Source of the DNA: LiPW-15 sp964530925
GTDB taxonomy: Bacteria > Patescibacteriota > Minisyncoccia > UBA6257 > 2-01-FULL-56-20
Length of the DNA stretch: 53,315 nt
Assembly (NCBI GenBank): GCA_964530925.1
Contig: CAZHBZ010000007.1
Span: 1 to 53,315 of the forward strand
Direction: 5' to 3'
Shown: positions 15,649 through 23,409 of the stretch, piece by piece
Layout: each line of letters begins with the position of its first letter
How positions within the stretch are numbered: the stretch's first letter is position 1
Notes under the pieces: generated by a model
Told to the model about the DNA's origin: nothing
Database searches by the model: none
Seen by the model: only the letters and a program-made list of their open reading frames with translations
Program-made: the position numbers and the translations under genes

Positions 15649-16236
15649 ATGGCCAGACTAACGGTCATCGTCGGGTCGATGTATTCGGGGAAGACCTGGG
15701 AAGTTTTTCGTTGTATTGAGCGAGAAGAATATGCCCAGAAAAGGGTATCGGTCGGAAAACCGATATTCGATGACAGATTTTCGAACTGCGAAATCGTCGC
15801 GCGGGCAAAAAACGAAGAGGGAAAATTCGTTCCGGTGAAGCGGCATCCCGCGAGCCCCATACGCTCCGAAGAGGATCTGCGGGATTTGATAGAGAAGGAG
15901 CGGCCGCAGGTCCTGGTGCTGGATGAAGCGCAATTCTTTGACGAGTGGATCTTCGACTTTGTGAATAAACTTCTTAAGTCCAACTCCGACATCCAGATAA
16001 TCGTTTCCGGGTTGAACATGGATGCCTGGGGCGAGCCGTTCAAGTCGATGCCCAAGCTTATGGCTATCGCCTCTGAGGTAAGAATACTGAAAGCAGTTTG
16101 CTTTCACTGCAAGAGAGAAGACGCCGATATGACCCAGAAGAAGAGCGCTGGGACCGGAAATCGTGAAGAGGTCGGCGATAACGATCTTTACGAGGCCAGA
16201 TGCCGTTCTTGTTGGACCCCGCCCCCGGGAAGCTGA
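15649..16236 (+). CDS. tdk: Thymidine kinase
   Basis: Phosphorylates thymidine (or deoxyuridine) to the monophosphate in salvage. The start at 15649 (MARLTVIVGSMYSGKTWEVF) follows GGAGGAGG by 7 nt; the in-frame ATG at 15634 precedes that site. The 195-residue type-II enzyme shows the P-loop GSMYSGKT, the Walker B-like VLDEAQFFDEWI, the lasso-like IIVSGLNMDAWGEPF and a zinc site built by CFHC and CRSC. The Lys/Gly-rich loop between the cysteine pairs is longer than usual. Stand-alone unit with a long terminator. In an organism probably short of nucleotide synthesis, it would use scavenged thymidine. Confidence 0.93.
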   Translation: MARLTVIVGSMYSGKTWEVFRCIEREEYAQKRVSVGKPIFDDRFSNCEIVARAKNEEGKFVPVKRHPASPIRSEEDLRDLIEKERPQVLVLDEAQFFDEWIFDFVNKLLKSNSDIQIIVSGLNMDAWGEPFKSMPKLMAIASEVRILKAVCFHCKREDADMTQKKSAGTGNREEVGDNDLYEARCRSCWTPPPGS

Positions 16237-16245
16237 ACACCCGCC

Positions 16246-16300
16246 CCTGACAGTCCATGCCTGCCTGCCGAAGGCATGGGACTGTCAGGGTTTTTCTTTT
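16246..16300 (+). terminator. Long tdk terminator with embedded palindromic repeat
   Basis: CCTGACAGTCC pairs with GGACTGTCAGG (11 bp), and inside lies ATGCC...GGCAT with a loop holding CCTGCCTGCCGAAGG, related to the palindrome at 21729-21748. TTTTTCTTTTTT follows. Confidence 0.9.
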
Positions 16301-16327
16301 TTAAACGAAGCTAGTATCATGGAACAC

Positions 16328-17614
16328 ATGATAGACGCCAAACTTTTGCGGGAGAACCCCGAGAAAATTAAAGAAGGAATCGCCAAAAAGAAAGCCGATC
16401 CGGCTCTGGTGGACGAGTTTTTGAGCGCGGACGAGGAATGGAGGAAGGCTACCGCCGAACTGGAAACAGTTCGAGTGGCCCAAAAAAAAGCCAGCGCGGA
16501 GAGAAATATAGAAGAGGGAAAGCGCTTGAAGGGCGAAGAAAAGATCTTGGAAGAAAAAGTTGGTACGGCCGAAGCGGTCAGAAACTCCTTTTGGATAAAA
16601 ATACCGAACCCGCCTTTTGACTGGGTAATTAAAGGAGATGGCGATGCGGATAATAAAGTCCTGCGGGAGGTCGGCGAAAAACCAAAATTTGATTTTAAAC
16701 CGAAAGATTATGTAGAAATCGCGGAAGGCTTGGGTCTTATCGACACCGAGCGCGCCGCGAAAGTTTCCGGTAGCCGCTTCGCGTATTTGAAGGGCGACCT
16801 GGTCCGCTTGGAGTTCGCCTTGGGGCAATTTCTTTTCGAGACAGTTTCAAGCCCAGAAACTCTAGCGAAAATTGCCAAGGACGCCGGACTTGAAGTGAGC
16901 GACAAAACATTCATCCCTGTCATTCCGCCGGTGCTTATTAAAAAGGAAGCTATGGCCGGCATGGGTTATATGGAGCGGGGAGGAGACGAAATATATCGCC
17001 TGGAAAAAGACGACATGTATCTTGTTGGGACCTCCGAGCAATCCATCGGGCCGATGCACTCCGGCGAAGTTTTGGATGGGAAAGATTTGCCGCTCAGGTA
17101 TGTGGGATTTTCAACTTGCTTTAGGCGCGAGGCGGGAAGCTATGGAAAAGACACGAAAGGAATTTTACGCGTTCATCAGTTCAATAAGTTTGAGATGTTC
17201 AGCTTTATCGAACCGGAAAAATCCGAAGCCGAGCACAAATTTCTTTTGGCGATAGAGGAATACTTGATGAAGTCGCTAGAGATTCCCTATCATGTTTTGG
17301 ATATCTGCGGGGCGGACCTGGGCGATCCGGCCGCGGCCAAGTGGGACATCGAGGCTTGGCTTCCGGGGCAGAAGGCTGGCGAGGGAGAATATCGGGAAAC
17401 CCATTCCACTTCGAATACTACGGACTTCCAAGCCAGAAGGTTGAACATAAAATATAAGTCCGCGGACGGAGCGAAGTTCATTCATATGTTAAACGGCACC
17501 GCGTTTTCGGAGCGGCCGCTTATCGCCATTATCGAAAACTTCCAAACCGCGGAGGGAAAAATAAAAATCCCGAAGATTTTACAGAAGTATTTGGGGAAGG
17601 AGGAGATAGGGTAG
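16328..17614 (+). CDS. serS: Seryl-tRNA synthetase
   Basis: Charges tRNA(Ser). Start at 16328 (MIDAKLLRENPEKIKEG) is preferred; the ATG at 16319 and a longer frame from 16163 overlap tdk and its terminator. A TAGTAT hexamer ends 10 nt before it and no Shine-Dalgarno site exists. The 428-residue protein has the N-terminal two-helix coiled-coil arm (about 30-105), then motif 2 FRREAGSYGKDTKGILRVHQ and motif 3 NGTAFSERPLIAIIENFQ with the catalytic arginine. tRNA-Ser(CGA) is encoded in the same window at 27625-27711. Confidence 0.96.
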   Translation: MIDAKLLRENPEKIKEGIAKKKADPALVDEFLSADEEWRKATAELETVRVAQKKASAERNIEEGKRLKGEEKILEEKVGTAEAVRNSFWIKIPNPPFDWVIKGDGDADNKVLREVGEKPKFDFKPKDYVEIAEGLGLIDTERAAKVSGSRFAYLKGDLVRLEFALGQFLFETVSSPETLAKIAKDAGLEVSDKTFIPVIPPVLIKKEAMAGMGYMERGGDEIYRLEKDDMYLVGTSEQSIGPMHSGEVLDGKDLPLRYVGFSTCFRREAGSYGKDTKGILRVHQFNKFEMFSFIEPEKSEAEHKFLLAIEEYLMKSLEIPYHVLDICGADLGDPAAAKWDIEAWLPGQKAGEGEYRETHSTSNTTDFQARRLNIKYKSADGAKFIHMLNGTAFSERPLIAIIENFQTAEGKIKIPKILQKYLGKEEIG

Positions 17615-17624
17615 GCAAAAAATA

Positions 17625-17650
17625 AATCCCCGGCTTGGCCGGGGATTTTG
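17625..17650. terminator. Bidirectional terminator between serS and the minus-strand gene
   Basis: AATCCCCGGC / GCCGGGGATT, 10 bp, loop TTG, T-rich on both strands. Confidence 0.88.
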
Positions 17651-18139
17651 TTAGTTCACAAAGAAGGTGGAAACGCCGAGCTTCCGGAAGAGTCTTTGCT
17701 CCCATCTCGCTCCGTGAGATTCTTTCCAGTTGGGGAGCATGAATGCAAGGGTGATGAGGCCGGATTCGAACACCGGCCTGTAGAATTCATTCAAAAGCTT
17801 CATCGGCTTGCCGACGTTTTCCGGAAGGGCCTTGATGCGGAAAAGATGTTTTTCGAATGGACGTTGGTCCCAAACGGGGATTCCCAGCTGCCGGAGTTTG
17901 GCAATCATCCTGCCGAAGTTTCGGATGTTTTCCTGTACCACGTCGTAGGGCAGGGTGCCGCCGTTTGTAAGCGTGCCGGAGACCACGGCGATTTGGTTGT
18001 AATTGTCCGCCGGAAGTCGATCCCATTGTCTCATAAGCGCTCGAATAGCAAAATCCGCCAATTGCTCGTAAGTCGTGGCGTTTTGAGCCTCACTTAGATC
18101 TTGCGTGGTCCAAAATGGGGAAGCCTTTATTGCCTTCAT
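17651..18139 (-). CDS. Nucleoside 2-deoxyribosyltransferase-like / DUF4406-type protein
   Basis: Start at 18139 (MKAIKASPFWTTQDL) is set by AAAGGAG 6 nt upstream; the ATG at 18235 lies before the promoter. The 162 residues show the pattern of this superfamily: an early strand with SGTLTNGG, a helix (NIRNFGRMIAKLRQLGIPVW), and a late MLPNWKESHGARWEQRLF followed by LGVST, where Glu/Trp in the W..S.GA..E motif line the nucleoside pocket in known members. It could cleave or exchange deoxynucleoside bases. Together with tdk and the kinase-like gene at 21854 it suggests deoxynucleoside salvage. Superfamily assignment is by motif only. Confidence 0.65.
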   Translation of the reverse strand: MKAIKASPFWTTQDLSEAQNATTYEQLADFAIRALMRQWDRLPADNYNQIAVVSGTLTNGGTLPYDVVQENIRNFGRMIAKLRQLGIPVWDQRPFEKHLFRIKALPENVGKPMKLLNEFYRPVFESGLITLAFMLPNWKESHGARWEQRLFRKLGVSTFFVN

Positions 18140-18167
18140 CCTCTTCTCCTTTCGAAAAACTACAAAC

Positions 18168-18196
18168 AGAGTACTTCTCCTATTGGGGCGCGTCAA
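18168..18196 (-). promoter_or_regulatory. Promoter of the deoxyribosyltransferase-like gene
   Basis: Minus-strand TTGACG (18191-18196) and TACTCT (18168-18173), spacer 17 nt. Confidence 0.65.
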
Positions 18197-18261
18197 TTTT
18201 TCAAAATTCGGCGAAATGCTACAATTAACTGACAAAAATAATCAATCAATTACAAAATAAA

Positions 18262-18855
18262 ATGTTTAAAGTAGATCAAAAATTCCCGGAGTTTTCGCTC
18301 GAAACCTACGATCCGAAGACCGACGGAGTCAAAAAAATAAGCCACACGAACTTTAAGACCAAGTTTTTGGTTTTGTTTTTCTACCCGGCAGACTTCACTT
18401 TCGTATGTCCGACTGAGCTTGCCGATCTAAAAAAGAGGCATGAGGAAATAAAAAAACATAATGGGGAAGTCGTAGTTGTTTCGACCGACACGGTTTTCAC
18501 TCACAAAGCCTGGATAGAGACCGAGGAGCTTTTGAAGGGTTTGGATTTCCTTATGGCTGCGGATCACAACGGCAGACTTTCGAGAGAACTTGGTATTTAC
18601 GATGAAGAGAGCGGGCTGGCGCAAAGAGCCGCGTTCATTATTGCGCCGGATGGCGTTTTGCGCGCCGCGGATATTACCGCGGACAATATCGGCCGAAGCG
18701 CGGGAGAAATACTTCGCAAAGTGAAGGCATTGAACTTCGTAGCTACTCACAAAGGAATGGCCTGTCCCGCGAGCTGGGATGAGGGTTCGGCGACACTCAC
18801 TCCTTCCATAAAAATTTCCGGCAAGGTTGCCGGGGCTCTGAAGAAGAGAAAGTAG
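18262..18855 (+). CDS. Typical 2-Cys peroxiredoxin (AhpC/TSA family)
   Basis: Reduces hydrogen peroxide and organic peroxides with a thiol donor. The 197-residue protein has the peroxidatic Cys49 in FTFVCPTELADL and the resolving Cys168 in HKGMACPASW, the spacing of a typical two-cysteine enzyme, plus the conserved Thr of the PxxxT/SxxC motif (YPADFTFVC). A possible -10 (TACAAT, 18220-18225) lies about 36 nt upstream. No AhpF-like reductase is adjacent; the glutaredoxin at 46589-46834 is a conceivable but unproven donor. The stop codon opens a TAGAAT-type repeat. Confidence 0.94.
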   Translation: MFKVDQKFPEFSLETYDPKTDGVKKISHTNFKTKFLVLFFYPADFTFVCPTELADLKKRHEEIKKHNGEVVVVSTDTVFTHKAWIETEELLKGLDFLMAADHNGRLSRELGIYDEESGLAQRAAFIIAPDGVLRAADITADNIGRSAGEILRKVKALNFVATHKGMACPASWDEGSATLTPSIKISGKVAGALKKRK

Positions 18856-18882
18856 AATCTAGAACATAGAATGTAGTATGGA
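18853..18882 (+). repeat. TAGAAT-type dispersed repeat, copy 2
   Basis: Units TAGAATC, TAGAACA, TAGAATG starting at the peroxiredoxin stop codon; see 8681-8716. Confidence 0.6.
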
Positions 18883-18941
18883 AATACCGGACACGGAGCG
18901 TTCTGGTGTATAATTGTTATAGGTAAAATACACAAACAAAG

Positions 18942-19961
18942 ATGGCAAAAATCGCGATAAATGGATTCGGACGTATCGGCCGGCTTTTGTTCCGGCAGGT
19001 GTTTGAGTATCCAGGTCTGGAGATAGTTGCCATCAACGATTTAGGCGACATACAAAACCTCGCGTATCTATTGAAATATGACACAGTCTACGGACGCTTT
19101 GATAAGGAGGTTCATGTGGATGGGGATTCGTTGGTTGTGGGCGGCAAAAAAATAAAAGTTTTACAAATGAAAGACCCCGCGAATCTTCCATGGGGAAGTT
19201 TGGGCGTGGATATTGCGGTAGAGGCTACCGGTTTTTTTGAATCTTTCGCGGGCGCCAAGGCGCATTTAACTGCCGGCGCAAAACGGGTAGTCATAACCGC
19301 GCCGGCCAAAGATGCGGAATCGGCTGAGGCCAGAACCGTGCTTATGGGCGTGAACGAAAAGGATATGAAATCCTGTAAAATAACTTCAAATGGAAGTTGC
19401 ACTACGAATGCCGCCTCTCCCGTCATTCAGATAATGTCCGAAGATCCGGGAATTCAAAAAGCGCTTCTCTCAACCGTTCACGGGTATACCGCGACTCAGA
19501 ATTTGGTGGATGGACCAGTTAAGGCTGGGCGGGATTTTCGGCGAGGCCGAGCGGCGACGCAGAACATAGTTCCTTCGACGACCGGCGCGGCTGTTTCTGT
19601 TGTCCGGGCAATCCCGGAACTTGAAGGAAAATTCGACGGCATTTCTTTTCGCACCCCGAACATTACCGGATCTTTAGCGGACATAACTTTTATCGCCAAG
19701 CGCAATGTCACCGTGCCGGAGATAAACGATATTTTTAAGCGCGCTGCAAAAGATCCGCGCTGGCAGGGAATATTAAAAGTCACCGAGGACCAATTGGTCT
19801 CTTCGGATATTATCGGGGAACCTTACGGCGCGATAGTGGATCTGTCATTCACGAAGGTCATAGACGGAAATCTTGTTAAGGTGCTTTCTTGGTACGACAA
19901 CGAAGCCGGTTACGTTGCGACCTTGGTCAAGCATATTCTTTCCGCGGCTTCGGCTCTTTAA
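18942..19961 (+). CDS. gap: Glyceraldehyde-3-phosphate dehydrogenase
   Basis: Oxidises glyceraldehyde-3-phosphate to 1,3-bisphosphoglycerate with NAD(P). The 339-residue enzyme starts with INGFGRIGRLLFRQ, has the acidic NAD-selecting residue in AINDLGD, the catalytic Cys153 in SNGSCTTNAASPVIQ and its His partner in LSTVHGYTATQ, and ends with SWYDNEAGYVATLVKH. The usual second Cys after CTTN is replaced by Ala, a common variant. Two TATAAT/TAAAAT-like hexamers lie 12-35 nt upstream, and no Shine-Dalgarno site is present. Phosphoglycerate kinase is not in the window. Confidence 0.96.
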   Translation: MAKIAINGFGRIGRLLFRQVFEYPGLEIVAINDLGDIQNLAYLLKYDTVYGRFDKEVHVDGDSLVVGGKKIKVLQMKDPANLPWGSLGVDIAVEATGFFESFAGAKAHLTAGAKRVVITAPAKDAESAEARTVLMGVNEKDMKSCKITSNGSCTTNAASPVIQIMSEDPGIQKALLSTVHGYTATQNLVDGPVKAGRDFRRGRAATQNIVPSTTGAAVSVVRAIPELEGKFDGISFRTPNITGSLADITFIAKRNVTVPEINDIFKRAAKDPRWQGILKVTEDQLVSSDIIGEPYGAIVDLSFTKVIDGNLVKVLSWYDNEAGYVATLVKHILSAASAL

Positions 19962-19975
19962 GTTGAAATATAAAG

Positions 19976-20002
19976 AGTCAAAGGGCAGTCCTTTGACTTT
20001 TT
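19976..20002 (+). terminator. gap terminator
   Basis: AGTCAAAGG / CCTTTGACT with a 5-nt loop and a T tract. Its 3' arm contains the -35 box of the next promoter. Confidence 0.85.
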
Positions 20003-20021
20003 GACGCGTATTATTTATAGT
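19993..20021 (+). promoter_or_regulatory. Promoter embedded in the gap terminator
   Basis: TTGACT (19993-19998, part of the terminator stem) and TATAGT (20016-20021), spacer 17 nt. Confidence 0.75.
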
Positions 20022-20078
20022 CGCGGTAGTTTAGGCCTTTCTGGGCGGTTGAAAACAAATAAATTGGAGGAGGGAGAA

Positions 20079-21152
20079 GTGGTCAAGAAGATCGGTCTCG
20101 CGCTTTCTATCGTTGGCATGGTTGGTTGTTCTGCATTTAGCGGCACAGCCAGGGCCCAGGTTATTAGTTCGGAGCGCTTCGAAATTCGAGAGTCTTTTAG
20201 ACAGTCTTCAGAGGACGATACCCCGGAACCCCCGGAGGAGAGGCAGCCGAGAGTGGCGCCGGGCAAGACTATCAATATGCTCGACTACCTCGTTCCGACC
20301 CAGACCTGGAATGATTCAAAGCCCTTCCATCTCACAGGGTATTCGAAATGTTTCTGGGGTGGGTGCGTGGACGGGGGTGAACTTCCCTATAGCGAAGGCG
20401 GATTTACCAAGGTCTATCGCGCAGCCGATGATAGAAGCGGGGACGTTCGTTATGTTGCCATGAAGACCCCGACCAAGCCCACCGAATATTCGGTGGTTAA
20501 GGATATTCTCGAGGGCGACGAATGGATAAAGAAGTCGTTCCTTGAGGCCGAGGATATGGCCTGGGGGCTTGGCGGCTGGGAGCTTCGCGACTATCACGAC
20601 GAAATCGGCTTCCCGACTTTTGAGTGGGGCCGAAGCAACGCGGTTTCAGGAAGAACGTATGTTCAGAATATGCCTTGGTGCGATTGGCTCTACTGCGGAG
20701 CCAAGCCGGACCGAAGGGAATTTCTTGGCGGATATTCGGTCTATACGGTTCAGCAGTTCGACTTGACCGGAGATCTTGCGGAGGTCGTGCGTCAGCTCGG
20801 CGATCGGGTCTTCGATGCTGACATGGAGGGCGTGCTCCGGAAGTGGATCGCGCTCGCGGGCGAGCTCGGCATCGCCGAGCCGAAGCTTATGGTCATCTCC
20901 GGTTACTGGTCTCCGGTCGCGTTCGGCGCCAAGGTTGCCAATCCAACTCTTTGGTATCAGCGGGAGATTTACTCGTATATCAAGGGCCCGGGTTGGGTCG
21001 GTTGGTGGTGGCAGAACCATTTGAACCGCGATCAAAACGCTCCATTCTCGACCATGAAGGGCGGCATAATGCACAAGGTTGTTTGGGAAGACCCCAAGAA
21101 TCCGATTCTGGCGCTTGAGGTTTGCGCGAAACTCCCAAAGTTCGGTAACTGA
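20079..21152 (+). CDS. Exported protein of unknown function, 357 aa
   Basis: Not recognised. The GTG start at 20079 follows GGAGGAGGGAG by a few nt; the frame open from 20001 includes the promoter. The N-terminus is a signal peptide (KKIGLALSIVGMVG, then CSAFSGTARAQ); cleavage after ARA is likely, though a GC pair at the end of the core could alternatively be a lipobox. The mature part has an acidic, Pro-rich spacer and then an aromatic-rich domain with cysteine pairs (CFWGGC, CDWLYC) that may form disulfides, suggesting a secreted or surface-located fold. Stand-alone unit with its own promoter and terminator. Confidence 0.75.
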   Translation: MVKKIGLALSIVGMVGCSAFSGTARAQVISSERFEIRESFRQSSEDDTPEPPEERQPRVAPGKTINMLDYLVPTQTWNDSKPFHLTGYSKCFWGGCVDGGELPYSEGGFTKVYRAADDRSGDVRYVAMKTPTKPTEYSVVKDILEGDEWIKKSFLEAEDMAWGLGGWELRDYHDEIGFPTFEWGRSNAVSGRTYVQNMPWCDWLYCGAKPDRREFLGGYSVYTVQQFDLTGDLAEVVRQLGDRVFDADMEGVLRKWIALAGELGIAEPKLMVISGYWSPVAFGAKVANPTLWYQREIYSYIKGPGWVGWWWQNHLNRDQNAPFSTMKGGIMHKVVWEDPKNPILALEVCAKLPKFGN

Positions 21153-21172
21153 TTTTCGGAGAATGATTTTCA

Positions 21173-21220
21173 CCCCGCGAGACGGAACTTTCAAAGTTCA
21201 TTGTCCCGCGGGGTTTCTTT
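21173..21220 (+). terminator. Two-part hairpin terminator
   Basis: Outer stem CCCCGCG / CGCGGGG (21173-21179 with 21207-21213) encloses GAACTTT/AAAGTTC; TTTCTTTTT follows. Confidence 0.85.
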
Positions 21221-21244
21221 TTATACACCTGCTATAATCAATAC

Positions 21245-21715
21245 ATGGTTATTTATATCGGCGCCGATCACAGGGGATTCGAACTTAAAGAATCTTTAAA
21301 AAAATATCTAGTTGAAGGGGCTTATGAGGTGGAGGATGTCGCTCCCAACTTTTCCGACGGGGACGATTATCCCGATATTGCCAAAGCAGTGGCCTTAAAA
21401 GTTTCGAGAAACTTAGAGCAAAGCAAGGGCATAGTCATCTGCGGGTCCGGCGCCGGGGTAGATATAGTCGCCAATAAATTCAGGCGAATTCGTTCTGTGT
21501 TGGGAATTTCTCCGGACCAGGTTTTTGACGCGCGCCATGACGATAACGTAAACGTCTTAAGTCTTGCCGCGGATTTTGCGGATCCTATGGCGGCCAGGAA
21601 TATGGTTAAAATATTTTTAGAAACAAAATTTGAAGAGAAAGAAGAACGTTTCAGGCGCAGGCTCGCGAAGCTTTTGGAAATAGAGAGGGAGAATATGGGC
21701 CCGGACCAGTTCTGA
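21245..21715 (+). CDS. rpiB: RpiB/LacA/LacB-type sugar-phosphate isomerase
   Basis: Probably interconverts ribose-5-phosphate and ribulose-5-phosphate. The 156-residue protein begins IYIGADHRGFELKESLKKYL, with the conserved Asp-His pair, and has the GIVICGSGAGVDIVANKF loop and a DDNVNVLSLAAD motif. The usual catalytic Cys of many RpiB enzymes (GTGIG-type region) is Cys in VICGSGAG. A perfect TATAAT (21233-21238) ends exactly 6 nt before the ATG, the clearest leaderless start in the window. The stop codon is followed by a TAGAAT-type repeat that contains a palindrome. Confidence 0.88.
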   Translation: MVIYIGADHRGFELKESLKKYLVEGAYEVEDVAPNFSDGDDYPDIAKAVALKVSRNLEQSKGIVICGSGAGVDIVANKFRRIRSVLGISPDQVFDARHDDNVNVLSLAADFADPMAARNMVKIFLETKFEEKEERFRRRLAKLLEIERENMGPDQF

Positions 21716-21717
21716 GA

Positions 21718-21769
21718 ATAGAATCTAGCCTGCCTGTCGGTAGGCAGGAACTTAGAATCCGGAATATAT
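21718..21769 (+). repeat. TAGAAT-type repeat, copy 3, with palindrome CCTGCCTGTCGGTAGGCAGG
   Basis: TAGAATC and TTAGAATCC flank a 20-bp inverted repeat (21729-21748). Related CCTGCC-type palindromes occur in the tdk terminator (16256-16278) and near 52490-52510. Confidence 0.65.
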
Positions 21770-21825
21770 GAGCCGGCCCTCGCGGCTGTGACCGAAAGGT
21801 GTCGGGGGCTTTTAAATATAAAAAA

Positions 21826-21847
21826 TCCGGACCAATCAGGGTCCGGA
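21826..21847 (-). terminator. Terminator of the kinase-like gene
   Basis: TCCGGACC / GGTCCGGA, loop of 6; TTTTTTATA follows on the minus strand. Confidence 0.9.
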
Positions 21848-21853
21848 CGCGCC

Positions 21854-22444
21854 TTACTTCTGCTCCCAGCCGGGGAGATAGCCAACTGCGAACTTATAGA
21901 CCTGTTCGCGAAATTCAGCCATGGTGCCGTTGTTCTCGAGTCTGAAATCAGCCTGGGCGCCGATTGCGGGAATATGGATTTCGGTCGGAGCATTCTCCTG
22001 CTCCATGAACTTTTCCCAGGTCATGCCTGCCTCATCCAGTTTCTCAGAGCTCGCCCGCGCGCGTTCAAAGCGAATACGTTCGTTGGCGGTCACATAGACG
22101 AGCGTCCCGCCGACCTTTCGAAGCTCCGCAAGGTCCGAGGGCCAGCGGACGCCGACGATGACCGCGAGGTCGAGCCCGGCAAGAAGGACTTTCCTTGTCA
22201 TAGCGCGAGAAAAGACTCCTGCTCCATAAGCGGCTTCGATTATCGGTGAAAAGAGCTGCATGTTTTTTCTGCTCTTATCGATATCGAGCTCGTCGAGACA
22301 TTTTGCTATCATGTCGGAATATCGGAAGATCGCGTAGCGAGTAAGAGCCATCGACGGAAACAGGCCGATGAGATCGAAAAGAATCTTAGCGAATTCATCT
22401 TTTCCCGCCCGTTTCTCTCCGGTGATTCCCAATACGAGTCCCAT
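21854..22444 (-). CDS. P-loop kinase, deoxynucleoside-monophosphate-kinase-like
   Basis: 196 residues. The start at 22444 has AAAGGAGG 6 nt upstream. The N-terminal P-loop GITGEKRAGKDEFA and the later VIVGVRWPSDLAELRKVGGT, followed by VYVTANERIRFERA, match phage-type dNMP kinases and, more distantly, dephospho-CoA kinases. A lid-like Arg-rich region and DFRLENNGTMAEFREQV at the end complete the fold. Likely substrate is a deoxynucleoside monophosphate, fitting tdk and the deoxyribosyltransferase-like gene, but this is contextual. The -35 of its promoter overlaps the tatD start codon on the other strand. Confidence 0.7.
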   Translation of the reverse strand: MGLVLGITGEKRAGKDEFAKILFDLIGLFPSMALTRYAIFRYSDMIAKCLDELDIDKSRKNMQLFSPIIEAAYGAGVFSRAMTRKVLLAGLDLAVIVGVRWPSDLAELRKVGGTLVYVTANERIRFERARASSEKLDEAGMTWEKFMEQENAPTEIHIPAIGAQADFRLENNGTMAEFREQVYKFAVGYLPGWEQK

Positions 22445-22480
22445 GGGGGACCTCCTTTGCGATTTCTATGCGCCAAGGAC

Positions 22481-22509
22481 ATAATAGAGCTAATAAATCA
22501 TATATGCAA
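22481..22509 (-). promoter_or_regulatory. Promoter of the kinase-like gene, overlapping the tatD start
   Basis: Minus-strand TTGCAT (22504-22509) and TATTAT (22481-22486), spacer 17 nt. The -35 box is the complement of the tatD start codon region. Confidence 0.65.
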
Positions 22510-23328
22510 AAAATAAATTTTTGGGACGCGCATACGCATATTCATTTTCGAAATTATGACGAAGACAGGAAGGAAACGCTCGAGAGGGCCTTTAAAGCCG
22601 GAGTCAAAATAATAACCGCGGGGACGCAAAGTTCCACTTCGGAAGGCGCGATAGAATTGGCCAAAAAATATCCGGGGCAAGTTTTCGCGGCGGTCGGGTT
22701 CCACCCCGCTCATTTTGCGAGCGATTGGCATTACGATGAGAACGAACAAGAAGAACCGGCGCCGGAACTTTTCGATAAAGCCAAAATAAAAGAGCTGGCC
22801 CTCGCGCCGGAGGCGGTGGCTGTCGGCGAGTGCGGACTGGACTACTATCGGGTTTCAGACGACGAAACCAAAGAAAAGCAGCGGGCCGGATTTATCGAGC
22901 AGATATATGTTTCCCACGAAACCGGGAAGCCTCTGGTGATTCATTGTCGGGAAGCTTTCGGAGACTTGATAGAGATACTTGAGGCGCATCGGGATTATCT
23001 TTTGGAATATCCGGGAGTCATCCACTTTTTTAGCGGCACCACAGAAGAGGCCGACGCGCTTCTTGGCCTTGGATTTTCGTTCACTTTCGGGGGCGTTATA
23101 ACTTTTGCCCGCGACTACGACGAGGTGATAAAGTTCTTGCCTATTGAGAATATTCTCTCCGAAACCGACGCTCCCTATGTGGCTCCAGAACCATATCGGG
23201 GAAAACGCAATGAGCCTTCGTATGTGGCAGAGGTTGCAAAGAAACTCGCCGAGCTTAAAGGAGTTTCTCTTGAGGAGATGGCTTCGGCGATAGACGCGAA
23301 CGTCAGGCGGATATTTAAGATTGCTTAG
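22504..23328 (+). CDS. tatD: TatD-family metal-dependent hydrolase
   Basis: Metal-dependent DNase/hydrolase of the amidohydrolase fold. Start at 22504 (MQKINFWDAHTHIHFR) is preferred because the HTH metal motif lies 10 residues in, as in the family; the ATG at 22468 lies inside the divergent promoter. The 274-residue protein shows DAHTHIH, VGFHPAHF, AVGECGLDYYR, LVIHCREAFGDL, HFFSGT and LSETDAPYVAPEPYRG, which give all metal ligands. A 40-residue extension around the HPAHF motif is acidic. No Shine-Dalgarno site; a TAATAA lies 7 nt upstream of the start. Confidence 0.93.
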   Translation: MQKINFWDAHTHIHFRNYDEDRKETLERAFKAGVKIITAGTQSSTSEGAIELAKKYPGQVFAAVGFHPAHFASDWHYDENEQEEPAPELFDKAKIKELALAPEAVAVGECGLDYYRVSDDETKEKQRAGFIEQIYVSHETGKPLVIHCREAFGDLIEILEAHRDYLLEYPGVIHFFSGTTEEADALLGLGFSFTFGGVITFARDYDEVIKFLPIENILSETDAPYVAPEPYRGKRNEPSYVAEVAKKLAELKGVSLEEMASAIDANVRRIFKIA

Positions 23329-23409
23329 TTTCAATAGGGAAGCTGGTCAGCCCGCTATTTGAGGAGTCTTTTCGATTTGGTATAGAATGAAAGGACCTGA
23401 ATTATAAGT

